Shown: positions 1 to 6,979 of the stretch, piece after piece
Layout of the letters: every line of letters begins with the position of its first letter
Position numbering within the stretch: position 1 is the first letter of the stretch
NCBI GenBank assembly: GCA_025960445.1
Contig: JAICIT010000094.1
Span: forward strand, 1-7,949
DNA length: 7,949 bases
Direction: 5' to 3'
Source of the DNA: Bradyrhizobium sp.
Lineage (GTDB): Bacteria; Pseudomonadota; Alphaproteobacteria; Rhizobiales; Xanthobacteraceae
Program-made: the position numbers and the translations under genes
The notes under the pieces: generated by a model
What the model was told of the DNA's origin: nothing
Databases searched by the model: none
What the model saw: only the letters and a program-made list of their open reading frames with translations

Positions 1-1311
1 CAAACCATCAAGAGCACCACTGGTGCGCAATTCGGCCGCGGGGAGTGGGAAAGTGAGATCGAGGGCGATACCCCTGATTTGGGTAAGGCCGAGGGGACGC
101 CTATAGACCGCTTTGTTTCGAAAAAACTTCGCAAAAAGCTTCGACCAGTTTTCCAGACGCGGGTTCACCGCACGACTCTGCCGGTCCACACAAAAAATAT
201 CCAGATCGAGCTTGCCGTCGACCTGGGGAAAATCGTAGCTGGACGCCGCTCCAGCCGGATTGAGGAATTTGAACTCGAACTGAGTAAGGGCAGGCCGGAA
301 GATCTGTTCCACTACGCAAAAGCGGTTGAGCGAAAAGCGCAGGCTGAACTCTATCTCAGAACGAAATCCGAGCAGGGGTATGCGCTTGTGGATGGCAAGA
401 ACGATGCCGCCCATCATGCCGAGCCAATCGAGCTTAAAGAAGAGATGGACGTTGGCGAGGCGTTCCGCTTGATCGCTCGCTCAACGGTCCGGCACTTTTC
501 CGCGAATGCCGATGCAGGGAGGAATCTCGACTCCGAGGGCGTCCATCAGATGAGGGTCGGATTACGCCGGTTGCGCGCGGCGATTTCCTTGTTCTCTGGC
601 GTGCTGCCCGGCGGCCAAACTGAAGCGATCAAGACCGAGCTGAAATGGCTGACAAACGAGCTGGCCCCGGCGCGCGAGATCGACGTTTTTGTCAAAGAGA
701 AGATACACAAAGCGGCACAGCAGAACTTTCCGCGTCGCGGCGGGAAGGCTCTCGAAGATGAGTTTGCTGCCAGGCGAGAAGCAGCCCTTGAGCGCGCCAG
801 GAGAGCCATCACCTCGGAGCGATACCGGGCTCTGTTGCTCGATGTGCTGCAATGGATCGAGGTGAGAGACAGCCGCTCTCAGAACGATGCAAGCATCTCC
901 ATAGGCAAGTTCGCGCCAAAGCTGCTTCACCGCCGCGTCAAAAAAATAGTAAAGGCAGGCCGCGATCTCAAAGCGCTTTCTGTCCGACAACGACATAAAT
1001 TCAGGATCAAGATTAAAAAGATCAGGTACGCGGCCGAGTTCTTCGAAAGCCTTTTCCCCGCCAAGCACGATCGGAAACAACTCGCACGATTGTCGGGGCG
1101 TCTGAAAAAGATTCAGGACGCTTTAGGCGCGCTGAACGACTACATTGCGCATCAGAAGCTGGCGGCGGATGTTGCTCTCAAGACTTCCACCCAAAATCGA
1201 CGCGCCCGTGCTTTCGCGGCCGGTGTCATTGTTGGACGCGAGGATGCGGCTCTCAAGCCGCTGATGAAGATGGCCGCGAAAGAAATCACTGCCTTGCGGA
1301 TATCAGTCTAG
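1..1311 (+). CDS. CYTH-CHAD domain protein, 5' end cut by the window edge
   Basis: The reading frame is open from base 1, so the gene starts upstream and about 436 codons are visible. The TTG at 79 is not the start, because the codons before it read QTIKSTTGAQFGRGEWESEI, typical of the middle of a CYTH (triphosphate tunnel) domain. The CYTH part runs to about visible residue 130 and includes the acidic strand FELELSKG. The CHAD helical domain fills roughly residues 145-436, with its two signature basic helices: HQMRVGLRRLRAA (from base 544) and HKFRIKIKKIRYA (from about base 991). CYTH domains bind or hydrolyse triphosphate-type substrates, and CHAD domains bind polyphosphate through conserved His/Lys/Arg. 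The protein is therefore probably linked to inorganic polyphosphate, perhaps as a triphosphatase, but the N-terminal ExExK motif that would support catalysis lies outside the window. It converges with the next gene. Family call is secure, exact activity is not. Confidence 0.93.
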   Translation, partial: QTIKSTTGAQFGRGEWESEIEGDTPDLGKAEGTPIDRFVSKKLRKKLRPVFQTRVHRTTLPVHTKNIQIELAVDLGKIVAGRRSSRIEEFELELSKGRPEDLFHYAKAVERKAQAELYLRTKSEQGYALVDGKNDAAHHAEPIELKEEMDVGEAFRLIARSTVRHFSANADAGRNLDSEGVHQMRVGLRRLRAAISLFSGVLPGGQTEAIKTELKWLTNELAPAREIDVFVKEKIHKAAQQNFPRRGGKALEDEFAARREAALERARRAITSERYRALLLDVLQWIEVRDSRSQNDASISIGKFAPKLLHRRVKKIVKAGRDLKALSVRQRHKFRIKIKKIRYAAEFFESLFPAKHDRKQLARLSGRLKKIQDALGALNDYIAHQKLAADVALKTSTQNRRARAFAAGVIVGREDAALKPLMKMAAKEITALRISV

Positions 1312-1331
1312 GCGCAGCCAGGTGCCATCGG

Positions 1332-1345
1332 CGGCTTTGAAGCCG
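1332..1345. terminator. Small hairpin between convergent genes
   Basis: CGGCT-TTGA-AGCCG is a perfect 5-bp stem with a 4-base loop, 20 bases after the CYTH-CHAD stop and about 80 bases beyond the end of the convergent small gene. There is no T-run on either side, so it is at best a weak or factor-assisted bidirectional terminator. Confidence 0.2.
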
Positions 1346-1423
1346 AGCGAGATAAGCGGTGCTGCTCGACCGCGCCTGCAAATTTATCTTCGGACACTCA
1401 ATCGCGTTGGCGAGTTCGCAATT

Positions 1424-1795
1424 TCACCAACCGGGCCCGTAACCGTAATAAGCGGGTGCATACCCGCCGTACCCTGGCACCGCATACGCGCCGCAGTTGT
1501 AGTATTCGCCGTAGCCGGGTTCAGGGCAGCCCCGATACCCGTAGCCGGGCGCATACCCGCCGTAGTAGCCGTACCCGGGCGCCCAGGCATAGGACGAGGC
1601 TACACCTCCAATCACGGCTCCCGCGATCAATCCGCCAGCGAGGGCGGGACCAAATCCGCCGCGCCAGCCACCTCCGCCATGAAAGCCGCCCCCATGAAAG
1701 CCACCACCGCCGAACCCACCACGCGCGGAAGCGCCGGTCGGCGCGAGGGCAAGGGTTGCAGTAGCAACGAATGCGATAAGAGCTTTTCTGAACAT
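1424..1795 (-). CDS. Small secreted Gly/Tyr-rich protein of unknown function
   Basis: The product has 123 residues. I chose the ATG at 1795, not the one at 1819, because a perfect AAGGAGG sits 5 bases upstream and translation from there opens directly with a signal peptide: MFRKALIAF, a hydrophobic core, and a likely cleavage site after ASA (residue 24). The mature part has three zones. Residues 25-48 are Gly-Phe-His repeats (GGFHGGGFHGGGG). Residues 51-70 are a hydrophobic segment with a GxxxGxxxG glycine zipper (G55, G59, G63). Residues 71-123 are rich in Tyr, Gly and Pro, with repeated YGGYAP units and two cysteines (C90, C101). Such small Gly/Tyr-rich exported proteins are common in Bradyrhizobium and relatives and are usually annotated as hypothetical. 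A surface or envelope role is inference. It lies downstream of the broken dioxygenase gene on the same strand. Confidence 0.8.
   Translation of the reverse strand: MFRKALIAFVATATLALAPTGASARGGFGGGGFHGGGFHGGGGWRGGFGPALAGGLIAGAVIGGVASSYAWAPGYGYYGGYAPGYGYRGCPEPGYGEYYNCGAYAVPGYGGYAPAYYGYGPGW
1458..1564. repeat. Direct repeat pair inside the Gly/Tyr-rich gene
   Basis: GCATACCCGCCGTA occurs at 1458-1471 and again at 1551-1564. Both copies lie in the same reading frame of the minus-strand gene and encode the two YGGYAP-type units in its C-terminal Tyr/Gly/Pro region. This fits internal duplication in a low-complexity coding sequence, not a mobile element. Confidence 0.7.
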
Positions 1796-1800
1796 GAAAA

Positions 1801-1807
1801 CCTCCTT
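1801..1807 (-). promoter_or_regulatory. Consensus Shine-Dalgarno site of the Gly/Tyr-rich gene
   Basis: On the minus strand the sequence reads AAGGAGG followed by TTTTC and ATG, a near-ideal anti-16S match with 5-base spacing. It fixes the start at 1795 and predicts strong translation. It is the best ribosome-binding site in the window. Confidence 0.85.
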
Positions 1808-1814
1808 TAGTTCA

Positions 1815-1892
1815 GGCACATCGAATCTAACGGCACAATTCCCGTTTGGTTGCCCGAGATTGACTCCATTGCATGGCCCGCGGCGATGTGCC
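1815..1892. repeat. Interrupted inverted repeat upstream of the Gly/Tyr-rich gene
   Basis: GGCACATCG at 1815-1823 is exactly inverted as CGATGTGCC at 1884-1892, with 60 bases between. A further GGCACA lies inside at 1832-1837. The arms sit in the leader/promoter region of the minus-strand small gene, the proximal one just upstream of its ribosome-binding site. They could be paired regulator sites, a long-range stem in the mRNA leader, or chance. Confidence 0.35.
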
Positions 1893-1940
1893 GTCTGGAG
1901 GCCGCTCTCGCAGAGGCCGCCCTCGCGAAGGTAGCCGGTG

Positions 1941-1961
1941 GGGCTGGTGGCGCCTCAGCCC
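1941..1961. terminator. Hairpin overlapping the 3' end of the dioxygenase gene
   Basis: GGGCTG (1941-1946) and CAGCCC (1956-1961) form a 6-bp stem around a 9-base loop and straddle the stop codon at 1955-1957. No T-run follows on the minus strand, so a terminator role is weakly supported. Confidence 0.2.
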
Positions 1962-2901
1962 AGCGGCTTCAGGCCGGCTTCGATCGCCGCTCGGCGCGCT
2001 TCTAGAAAGGGCGGCAACGCGAGCCTCTCGCCGAGCTTCTCGATCGGCTCGTCGGTGGCAAAGCCGGGCCCGTCGGTGGCGATCTCGAACAGGATTCCAT
2101 TCGGCTCGCGGAATAAAGGCTGTGAAAATAGAATCGATCGATCTCGCCACTGTTCGGGATTCCAAGCTCGTTCAACCGCCGTGCCCACGCATGATATTGC
2201 TCATCGTCCGGCGTGCGAAAGGCGACATGATGCACACCACCAGCACCTTGCCGCGCAACCGCAAGGTCCGGCTGCTCGATGACGTGCAACTCGGCAGCCG
2301 GGCCACCCTGCCCCATCGCAAACACATGGACCGGAACTGTTGAATGGGGTGAAGCATATTCGCGCCCACGGCGCATATTCATCACGCGGGTGAGCACCTG
2401 CTCGAGGCGAGCGAGATTCTGCACCGTGAGCACGATGGGACCGAGGCCGCGGATCTGGTGCTCCGCGGGGATTGAGCTCTTCTCCCAAACGTTTGCTGCA
2501 CCGGCTCCGCCATCGTCAACCAGCACCAACCGCTGGCCCTCGCCATCCTCGAACGGCAGGGTCAATCGGCCGTCCACTTCGACCACGTCCCGGGCATGGA
2601 CGCCTGCTTTCGTCAGCCGATCCCGCCAATAGCCGAGGCTTTTTTCCCCCGCGACGCGCAGACCGGTGCGTGAAATGCTGTTCGCGCCGCGTCGCTCCGG
2701 GTCCAGCGGAAAATCAAAGAAGGTCAGGTCGCTGCCGGGACTCGCTTTCCCGTCCGCGTAAAACAGATGATACGCGCTGACGTCGTCCTGGTTGACGGTC
2801 TTCTTGACCAGCCGCATGCCTAACAAACCGGTGTAAAAGGCCAGGTTATCGCGTGGCTTCGCGGAAATCGCGGTCAGGTGGTGTATCCCCGTTAACTGCA
2901 T
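1955..2901 (-). pseudogene. VOC-family ring-cleaving dioxygenase, frameshifted
   Basis: The ATG at 2901 is preceded by GAGG 8 bases upstream and opens with MQLTGIHHLTAIS, typical of two-domain vicinal-oxygen-chelate dioxygenases related to PcpA and MhqO (hydroquinone/catechol-type ring cleavage, Fe(II)-dependent). The frame matches the family to Y263 and then derails into [11 protein letters not shown], stopping at 2002. Homology resumes in another frame with [18 protein letters not shown] and runs to a natural stop at 1955. Restoring one T (minus strand) near 2112 gives a smooth 315-residue protein, a normal family length. The predicted metal ligands by analogy with PcpA are H8 (GIHH), H225 (GVHH) and E273 (LFEIA). 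E273 lies beyond the break, so the product as written should be inactive. The distal 52 codons are undamaged, so the lesion is either very recent or a sequencing error. The physiological substrate cannot be told from sequence. Confidence 0.87.
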
Positions 2902-3038
2902 CGCGTATTCCTCGTGTGGGTCATCCAGCCGCCCTCGAAAACGGGGGCCGGCCGGTTTGGGGCGGTCGCCCAGATGATGTAAGCTGTAACCGGAAGTCTC
3001 GCCAGCGGCTGCACGCCGCCCGTCCGAAGGACAGCATC
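2902..3038. promoter_or_regulatory. Divergent promoter region between dioxygenase and crotonase genes
   Basis: These 137 bases separate two genes transcribed away from each other, so both promoters should lie here. The clearest structure is a dyad, GGGCG-GT-CGCCC at 2960-2971, near the centre. Overlapping GGCCGGCC/CCGGCCGG palindromes lie at 2946-2955. I could not find a convincing -35/-10 pair in either direction. TTGGGG at 2957 with TAAGCT at 2980 has 17-base spacing but a poor -10. Confidence 0.4.
3026..3031 (+). promoter_or_regulatory. Ribosome-binding site of the crotonase gene
   Basis: GAAGGA lies 7 bases before the ATG at 3039. This decides the start: the same frame stays open upstream to 2853, but that extension would run into the divergent dioxygenase gene and has no family similarity. 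Confidence 0.7.
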
Positions 3039-3800
3039 ATGCCTGGCCAACTGATCGTGACCGACGAAGATGCGACCCGGGTGATCACATTGCGGCGCCC
3101 TGAAAAGAAAAACGCGATCACCCAGGACATGTATCGCGCGATGAGCGATGCGATCGACAGCGCGCAAAGCAATCCCGGCATTCGCTGCATGATCATCACC
3201 GGCGGATCGGGCGTATTTACCGCCGGCAACGATCTCGAAGACTTCCTGAAGGACAGCACTTCCCAGCCGGACACACCGAGAGCATCCAACGCGATCAAAT
3301 TTCTCTATTCCCTCGCGCATAACGCCAAGCCGATCATCGCGGCCGTCGATGGTGTGGCAATCGGTATCGGCACTACCATGCTGTTTCATTGCGATTACGT
3401 TCTCGCCAGCAAGACGGCAACCTTCGCTACACCCTTCATTCATCTCGGCCTGGTTCCGGAAGGTGCCTCAAGCCTGCTGATGCCGCGCACGATGGGTTAC
3501 CACCGCGCGTTCGCTACGTTGGTCATGGGACGCACCATTAGCGCCGATGATGCGCGTGTCGCCGGGTTGGTCAACGTCGTGGTGTCGCCGGGTCACACCG
3601 AGGCGGAGGCGCGCAAGGTTGCGCGGGAAATTTGCGCGTTACCGGCGGAAGCGGTGGCGATCTCGCGCAGGCTGCTGCGATTGCCTCCGGAAGATTTGAC
3701 CCGCAGGATCGATCAGGAGAGCCATCTATTCGGAGAACGCATGCGCTCCACCGAAGCGGTCGAAGCCTTCAAGGCATTTTTCTCGCGCAAGAAGGCCTAA
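3039..3800 (+). CDS. Crotonase-family protein, probably enoyl-CoA isomerase-like
   Basis: The 253-residue product has the usual single-domain crotonase length. It starts at the ATG with a good ribosome-binding site. The CoA/oxyanion-hole signature is present as FTAGNDLEDF (residues 60-69) and VDGVAIGIGTT (103-113). Counting along the alignment to rat crotonase, the two hydratase glutamates (E144, E164) fall on T113 and F133, so classical hydration is unlikely. Instead LGLVPEGASS (136-145) carries Glu141 in a Pro-Glu-Gly context, as in peroxisomal delta3,delta2-enoyl-CoA isomerases (ECI2 type), where a glutamate in this region is the catalytic base. The likely role is moving double bonds in unsaturated acyl-CoAs during beta-oxidation, in the cytoplasm. 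The C-terminal helix ends EAFKAFFSRKK, also usual for the family. The gene may be co-transcribed with the nucleotidase 57 bases downstream. Database labels for such proteins are often just 'enoyl-CoA hydratase'. Confidence 0.88.
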   Translation: MPGQLIVTDEDATRVITLRRPEKKNAITQDMYRAMSDAIDSAQSNPGIRCMIITGGSGVFTAGNDLEDFLKDSTSQPDTPRASNAIKFLYSLAHNAKPIIAAVDGVAIGIGTTMLFHCDYVLASKTATFATPFIHLGLVPEGASSLLMPRTMGYHRAFATLVMGRTISADDARVAGLVNVVVSPGHTEAEARKVAREICALPAEAVAISRRLLRLPPEDLTRRIDQESHLFGERMRSTEAVEAFKAFFSRKKA

Positions 3801-3857
3801 AGCCCTGCCTCGTGAAAAGTGTTGCAGTCGTATGTCCTGGCTGGCTCTGACGAACTC

Positions 3858-5528
3858 ATGAGACATCCGCTCTACGCCCTGCTCGTAGCCGTGATGCTGG
3901 TATGCGCCCCAGGCCCGGCATCCCCCGTCAAGGCGCAGACTCGATCGGTTGAGGTGAGGATTCTTGCGATCAATGATTTTCACGGCAACCTTCGGCCACC
4001 GACCGGCGGAATCAGGATCGCTGATCCCGAAGACAAGACAAAATCGATCGAGGGGGCGGCGGGCGGCGTCGAATACATGGCGACACTCGTAAAGCAACTC
4101 CGCGGGCAAGCCACCAACACCATCTTTGTCGCAGCCGGAGACCTGATTGGTGCCAGCCCGCTTTTGTCGGCGATGTTTCACGATGAGCCTTCGATCGAAG
4201 CGCTGTCGATGATGGGGCTTGAAATCGCTTCTGTCGGCAATCACGAATTCGACGAGGGCAAGGACGAACTGCTTCGCATGCAAAACGGCGGTTGCCATCC
4301 CGTCGATAAATGCCAAGGGCCGCACCCGTTTGCCGGCGCCGCGTTTCATTATCTGGCGGCCAGCACCTTCGAAAAAGCCACGGGTAAAACCATCTTCCCT
4401 GCCTACGAGATCAGGAGTTTCGAGGGCATCCCGGTCGCGTTCATCGGCCTGACGTTGAAGGGGACGCCCGGCATCGTCTCCCCGCAAGCCGTGGCCGGTC
4501 TCGAATTCCGCGACGAGGCCGAAACCGTGAACGCGCTGGTGCCAGAGCTGAAGGCGCGAGGTGTTGAGGCCATCGTTGTGCTGATCCATGAGGGCGGATT
4601 TCCGACCGGCGACTACAACGAATGCCCCGGCATTTCCGGGCCGATCGTGGATATCGTCAGAAAATTCGACAAGGCCGTCGATGTCGTGATCAGCGGCCAC
4701 ACGCACCGCGCCTATGTATGCGAGATCGATGGACGCCTGGTCACCAGCGGCGACAAGTTCGGGACGCTGGTTACCGCGATCGACCTGAAGCTCGATCCTG
4801 CCACGCGCGACATCATCAGCGCCAGAGCCGACAACATCATCGTCCGCACTGCGGCCTTGGCAAGGAATCCGGAGCAGACCGCCTTACTCGAATCCTACGA
4901 GAGACTGGCGGCTCCCATTGCCGAACGCCGGGCGGGATCGGTGACGGAAAGCTTATCGCGCGCACCCGACAGCACCGGCGAAAGCAAGCTCGGAGACATC
5001 ATCGCCGACGCCCAACTCGCCGCGACCGCTGCGGAAGCAAACGGGTTGGCGATGATCGCATTCACCAATCCCGGCGGCATCCGGACCGACATATCCCGGA
5101 AAGAAGATGGAGAGGTAACCTATGCCGACCTGTTCGCCAGCCAGCCATTCCGTAATCAGCTCGTCACGCTGACGCTGACGGGAACGCAAATCAAGGATCT
5201 GCTGGAGCAGCAATGGCTGGATCCGAAACGGCCGCGCATTCTGCAGGTTTCGCACGGATTCCAATACGCCTGGGACGCGGCAAAGTCGTACGGCGAGCGC
5301 GTGATTTCCGATCGCATGTTGCTGAACGGGCAGCGCATCGATCCTTCGATGAGCTACCGCGTGACCGTCAACAATTATCTCGCGCTCGGAGGCGACGGCT
5401 TTACCGTACTCAAACAGGGCACCGAGGCGCGATTTAGCGTGTATGACATCGATGCTCTCTACGGCTATTTCCAGGCCCATAGTCCGATCGCGCCTGTAAG
5501 CGCCAAGCGCATTGCGCGCTTGAATTGA
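3858..5528 (+). CDS. Secreted 5'-nucleotidase / metallophosphatase (UshA-like)
   Basis: The 556-residue product has both domains of the 5'-nucleotidase family. I start it at the ATG at 3858 because MRHPLYALLVAVMLVC begins a signal peptide directly, with a likely cleavage after VKA (residue 26). A GTG at 3819 is an alternative that adds 13 residues before it. Neither has a clear Shine-Dalgarno site. The N-terminal calcineurin-like domain shows all metal motifs: NDFHGN (D40, H42), AAGDLIG (D95), GNHEFDEG (N128, H129), VLIHEGG (H244) and SGHTHR (H281, H283). The C-terminal nucleotide-binding domain (about 360-556) includes FTNPGGIRTD, YADLFASQPF and NNYLALGGDGF. The family hydrolyses periplasmic nucleotides, and some members UDP-sugars or 2',3'-cyclic nucleotides, releasing phosphate. 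Cys pairs C146/C152 and C256/C288 could form disulfides after export. Specificity within the family is not decided. Confidence 0.92.
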   Translation: MRHPLYALLVAVMLVCAPGPASPVKAQTRSVEVRILAINDFHGNLRPPTGGIRIADPEDKTKSIEGAAGGVEYMATLVKQLRGQATNTIFVAAGDLIGASPLLSAMFHDEPSIEALSMMGLEIASVGNHEFDEGKDELLRMQNGGCHPVDKCQGPHPFAGAAFHYLAASTFEKATGKTIFPAYEIRSFEGIPVAFIGLTLKGTPGIVSPQAVAGLEFRDEAETVNALVPELKARGVEAIVVLIHEGGFPTGDYNECPGISGPIVDIVRKFDKAVDVVISGHTHRAYVCEIDGRLVTSGDKFGTLVTAIDLKLDPATRDIISARADNIIVRTAALARNPEQTALLESYERLAAPIAERRAGSVTESLSRAPDSTGESKLGDIIADAQLAATAAEANGLAMIAFTNPGGIRTDISRKEDGEVTYADLFASQPFRNQLVTLTLTGTQIKDLLEQQWLDPKRPRILQVSHGFQYAWDAAKSYGERVISDRMLLNGQRIDPSMSYRVTVNNYLALGGDGFTVLKQGTEARFSVYDIDALYGYFQAHSPIAPVSAKRIARLN

Positions 5529-5624
5529 AGCCAACTGCAATTTGGACGTACTCTTTCCGAGCGGCTGGCGAGGCCCTAGATTAGCGGCTTCTCGAAAGCG
5601 CGGCCGAACGCGCCAGGAAATTGC

Positions 5625-6554
5625 ATGACGACGCTTCTTCTTACGCATCCCGCCTGCCTGAACCATGCCACACCGCCCGGACATCCAGAACGCGCCGATC
5701 GCCTGCGGGCGATCAATCAGGTGCTCGCGGCAGATCGCTTCAATCCCCTGGTGCGCGGCGAAGCGCCGGAAGGCAATCTGGACCTGGCGACGCTTTGCCA
5801 TAATGATCACTACATCGAGGAAATCCGACATCTCGCGCCTTCGAGTGGTGTGGTCTACATCGACGGCGATACTTCGATGTCGCCCGGCACCTGGGAAGCG
5901 GTGATGCGGGGCGTCGGCGGCGCGGTCGCGGCGACCGACGCAGTCATGTCGGGTAGGCAGAATAATGCGTTCGTGGCCGTGCGCCCTCCGGGTCATCATG
6001 CTGAGACGAGCCGAGCCATGGGCTTCTGTTTTTTCGACAACGCCGCGATTGCTGCGCGGCATGCCCAGCGCAAATACGGCATCAGTCGCGCGGCCATTGT
6101 CGATTTCGACGTTCATCACGGTAACGGCACCCAGGAAATTTTCTGGGCTGATCCGACGGTGATGTATTGCTCAACTCACCAGATGCCGTTGTTTCCGGGT
6201 ACCGGCGCGAAGAGCGAGCGCGGCGAGCACGACACTATCGTCAATGCGCCGCTGGCCGCCGAAGACGGGGGCGCCAAATTCCGCGCCGCATTCGAAAACG
6301 TGATTCTGCCGCAGCTGCGCAAATTCGATCCCGAACTGATAATCGTTTCCGCCGGTTTTGACGCGCACTATCGCGATCCGCTGGCCTCACTGAATCTGAA
6401 AGCCGACGATTTCGGCTGGGTCACGCGCAAACTGATGGATGTCGCCGATAACAGCGCTGGCGGTCGAATTGTCTCGGTGCTCGAGGGCGGCTATGACCTG
6501 CAGGGCCTTCAGGAGTCGGTTGCCGCGCACGTTTCCGCGTTGATGGGGGCGTGA
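5625..6554 (+). CDS. Histone deacetylase-family amidohydrolase
   Basis: The 309-residue protein starts at an ATG with AGGA 7 bases upstream. It is a full-length arginase-deacetylase-fold enzyme with every catalytic element: PPGHHAE (tandem His 124/125), GFCFFDNAAIAA (133-144), VDFDVHHGNGT (zinc ligands D162 and H164), STHQMPLFPGTG, SAGFDAH (zinc ligand D246) and EGGYD (catalytic Tyr 290). No signal peptide is visible, so it should be cytoplasmic. Bacterial members remove acyl groups from polyamines, acetoin-pathway proteins or other small amides. Nothing here identifies the substrate, and histones are not expected. It follows the nucleotidase by 96 bases in which I see no clear promoter, and lies 75 bases before xseB, so it may share a transcript with xseB. 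Confidence 0.94.
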   Translation: MTTLLLTHPACLNHATPPGHPERADRLRAINQVLAADRFNPLVRGEAPEGNLDLATLCHNDHYIEEIRHLAPSSGVVYIDGDTSMSPGTWEAVMRGVGGAVAATDAVMSGRQNNAFVAVRPPGHHAETSRAMGFCFFDNAAIAARHAQRKYGISRAAIVDFDVHHGNGTQEIFWADPTVMYCSTHQMPLFPGTGAKSERGEHDTIVNAPLAAEDGGAKFRAAFENVILPQLRKFDPELIIVSAGFDAHYRDPLASLNLKADDFGWVTRKLMDVADNSAGGRIVSVLEGGYDLQGLQESVAAHVSALMGA

Positions 6555-6584
6555 ATACCGATCACAATACTTCCGCATATATCT

Positions 6585-6603
6585 GGTTGAGTGCGCACCA
6601 ACC
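6585..6603. promoter_or_regulatory. Near-perfect dyad between the HDAC-like gene and xseB
   Basis: GGTTG-A-GTGCGCAC-CAACC is an inverted repeat broken only by one unpaired A, with the palindrome GTGCGCAC at its centre. As RNA it could fold as a 7-bp stem with a GCGC loop and a bulged A. It lies 27 bases before the xseB start and could be an operator or an mRNA leader hairpin. AT-rich TATATC at 6578-6583 just before it is a possible -10 element, but no matching -35 is visible. Confidence 0.35.
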
Positions 6604-6629
6604 AAGCGGGAAGAACCGGGAATAAGAAT

Positions 6630-6881
6630 ATGGCCGAGGATACACAATTGGATGTCAAGAAGCTGAGCTTCGAGCGCGCGCTCGAGGAGCTTGAGACCAT
6701 CGTCAAGCGGTTGGAAGAAGGCAAGGTGCCTCTGGAAGAGTCAGTCGCGATCTACGAACGCGGCGAATCCCTGAAGCGACGCTGCGAGGAACTGCTGCGG
6801 CAAGCGGAGGCGCGGGTCGAGAAAATCACGACCGATGCCAACGGCCAGGTGACCGGGACGGAGCCGCTGGACGTTCAATAA
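6630..6881 (+). CDS. xseB: Exodeoxyribonuclease VII small subunit
   Basis: The product has 83 residues, the usual XseB size of about 80. It has the family pattern of two helices joined by a short turn: LSFERALEELETIVKRLEEG (residues 12-31), then PLEESVAIYERGESLKRRCE. Several XseB chains coat one XseA to form exonuclease VII, which degrades single-stranded DNA in both directions to short oligonucleotides, in the cytoplasm. I chose the ATG at 6630, with GGGAA and AAGAA upstream, over the in-frame GTG at 6591, which would add 13 residues not typical of the family and lies within a dyad. The last 15 residues (DANGQVTGTEPLDVQ) are a flexible tail. xseA is not in the window, as is usual. Confidence 0.95.
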   Translation: MAEDTQLDVKKLSFERALEELETIVKRLEEGKVPLEESVAIYERGESLKRRCEELLRQAEARVEKITTDANGQVTGTEPLDVQ

Positions 6882-6953
6882 GCCGAAAGACTGCAGCGTG
6901 CTGGTAGTCAGCCCCCGCCGCGAGAGCCCCTGCGAGCCGATCCTCCTGAAGCC

Positions 6954-6979
6954 GCGCGTGGTGCTCCCGGGAGCCGCGC
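6954..6979 (+). terminator. GC-rich stem-loop downstream of xseB
   Basis: GCGCG (6954-6958) pairs with CGCGC (6975-6979) around the 12-base palindrome GCTCCCGGGAGC (6963-6974), leaving a TGGT bulge on the left arm. It starts 72 bases after the xseB stop. The stem would be stable, but no T-run follows, so intrinsic termination is uncertain. Confidence 0.3.

Noticed and set aside
79..81. TTG as start of the CYTH-CHAD gene
   Set aside because: The 26 codons before it, to the window edge, are open and read as CYTH domain sequence, so the gene simply begins outside the window.
1458..1564. Repeats in the Gly/Tyr-rich gene as a CRISPR or mobile repeat
   Set aside because: There are only two copies, they are in phase with the codons and explained by repeated YGGYAP units.
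1322..1810. Plus-strand open frame of 162 codons over the Gly/Tyr-rich gene
   Set aside because: The opposite strand has a consensus Shine-Dalgarno, a signal peptide and family-like composition; the plus-strand translation is low-complexity Ala/Pro/Arg with no motif.
2853..3038. N-terminal extension of the crotonase frame
   Set aside because: It would overlap the divergent dioxygenase gene and adds 62 residues with no crotonase similarity, while the ATG at 3039 has a good ribosome-binding site.
3726..4706. Minus-strand open frame of 326 codons opposite the crotonase end and the nucleotidase start
   Set aside because: It is fully antisense to well-supported genes and has no recognisable domain or ribosome-binding site.
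4953..6119. Minus-strand open frame of 388 codons spanning the 3' part of the nucleotidase and the 5' part of the HDAC-like gene
   Set aside because: It lies antisense to two genes with complete catalytic motifs, shows no family similarity, and bridges their intergenic gap; it is a by-product of GC-rich codon usage.
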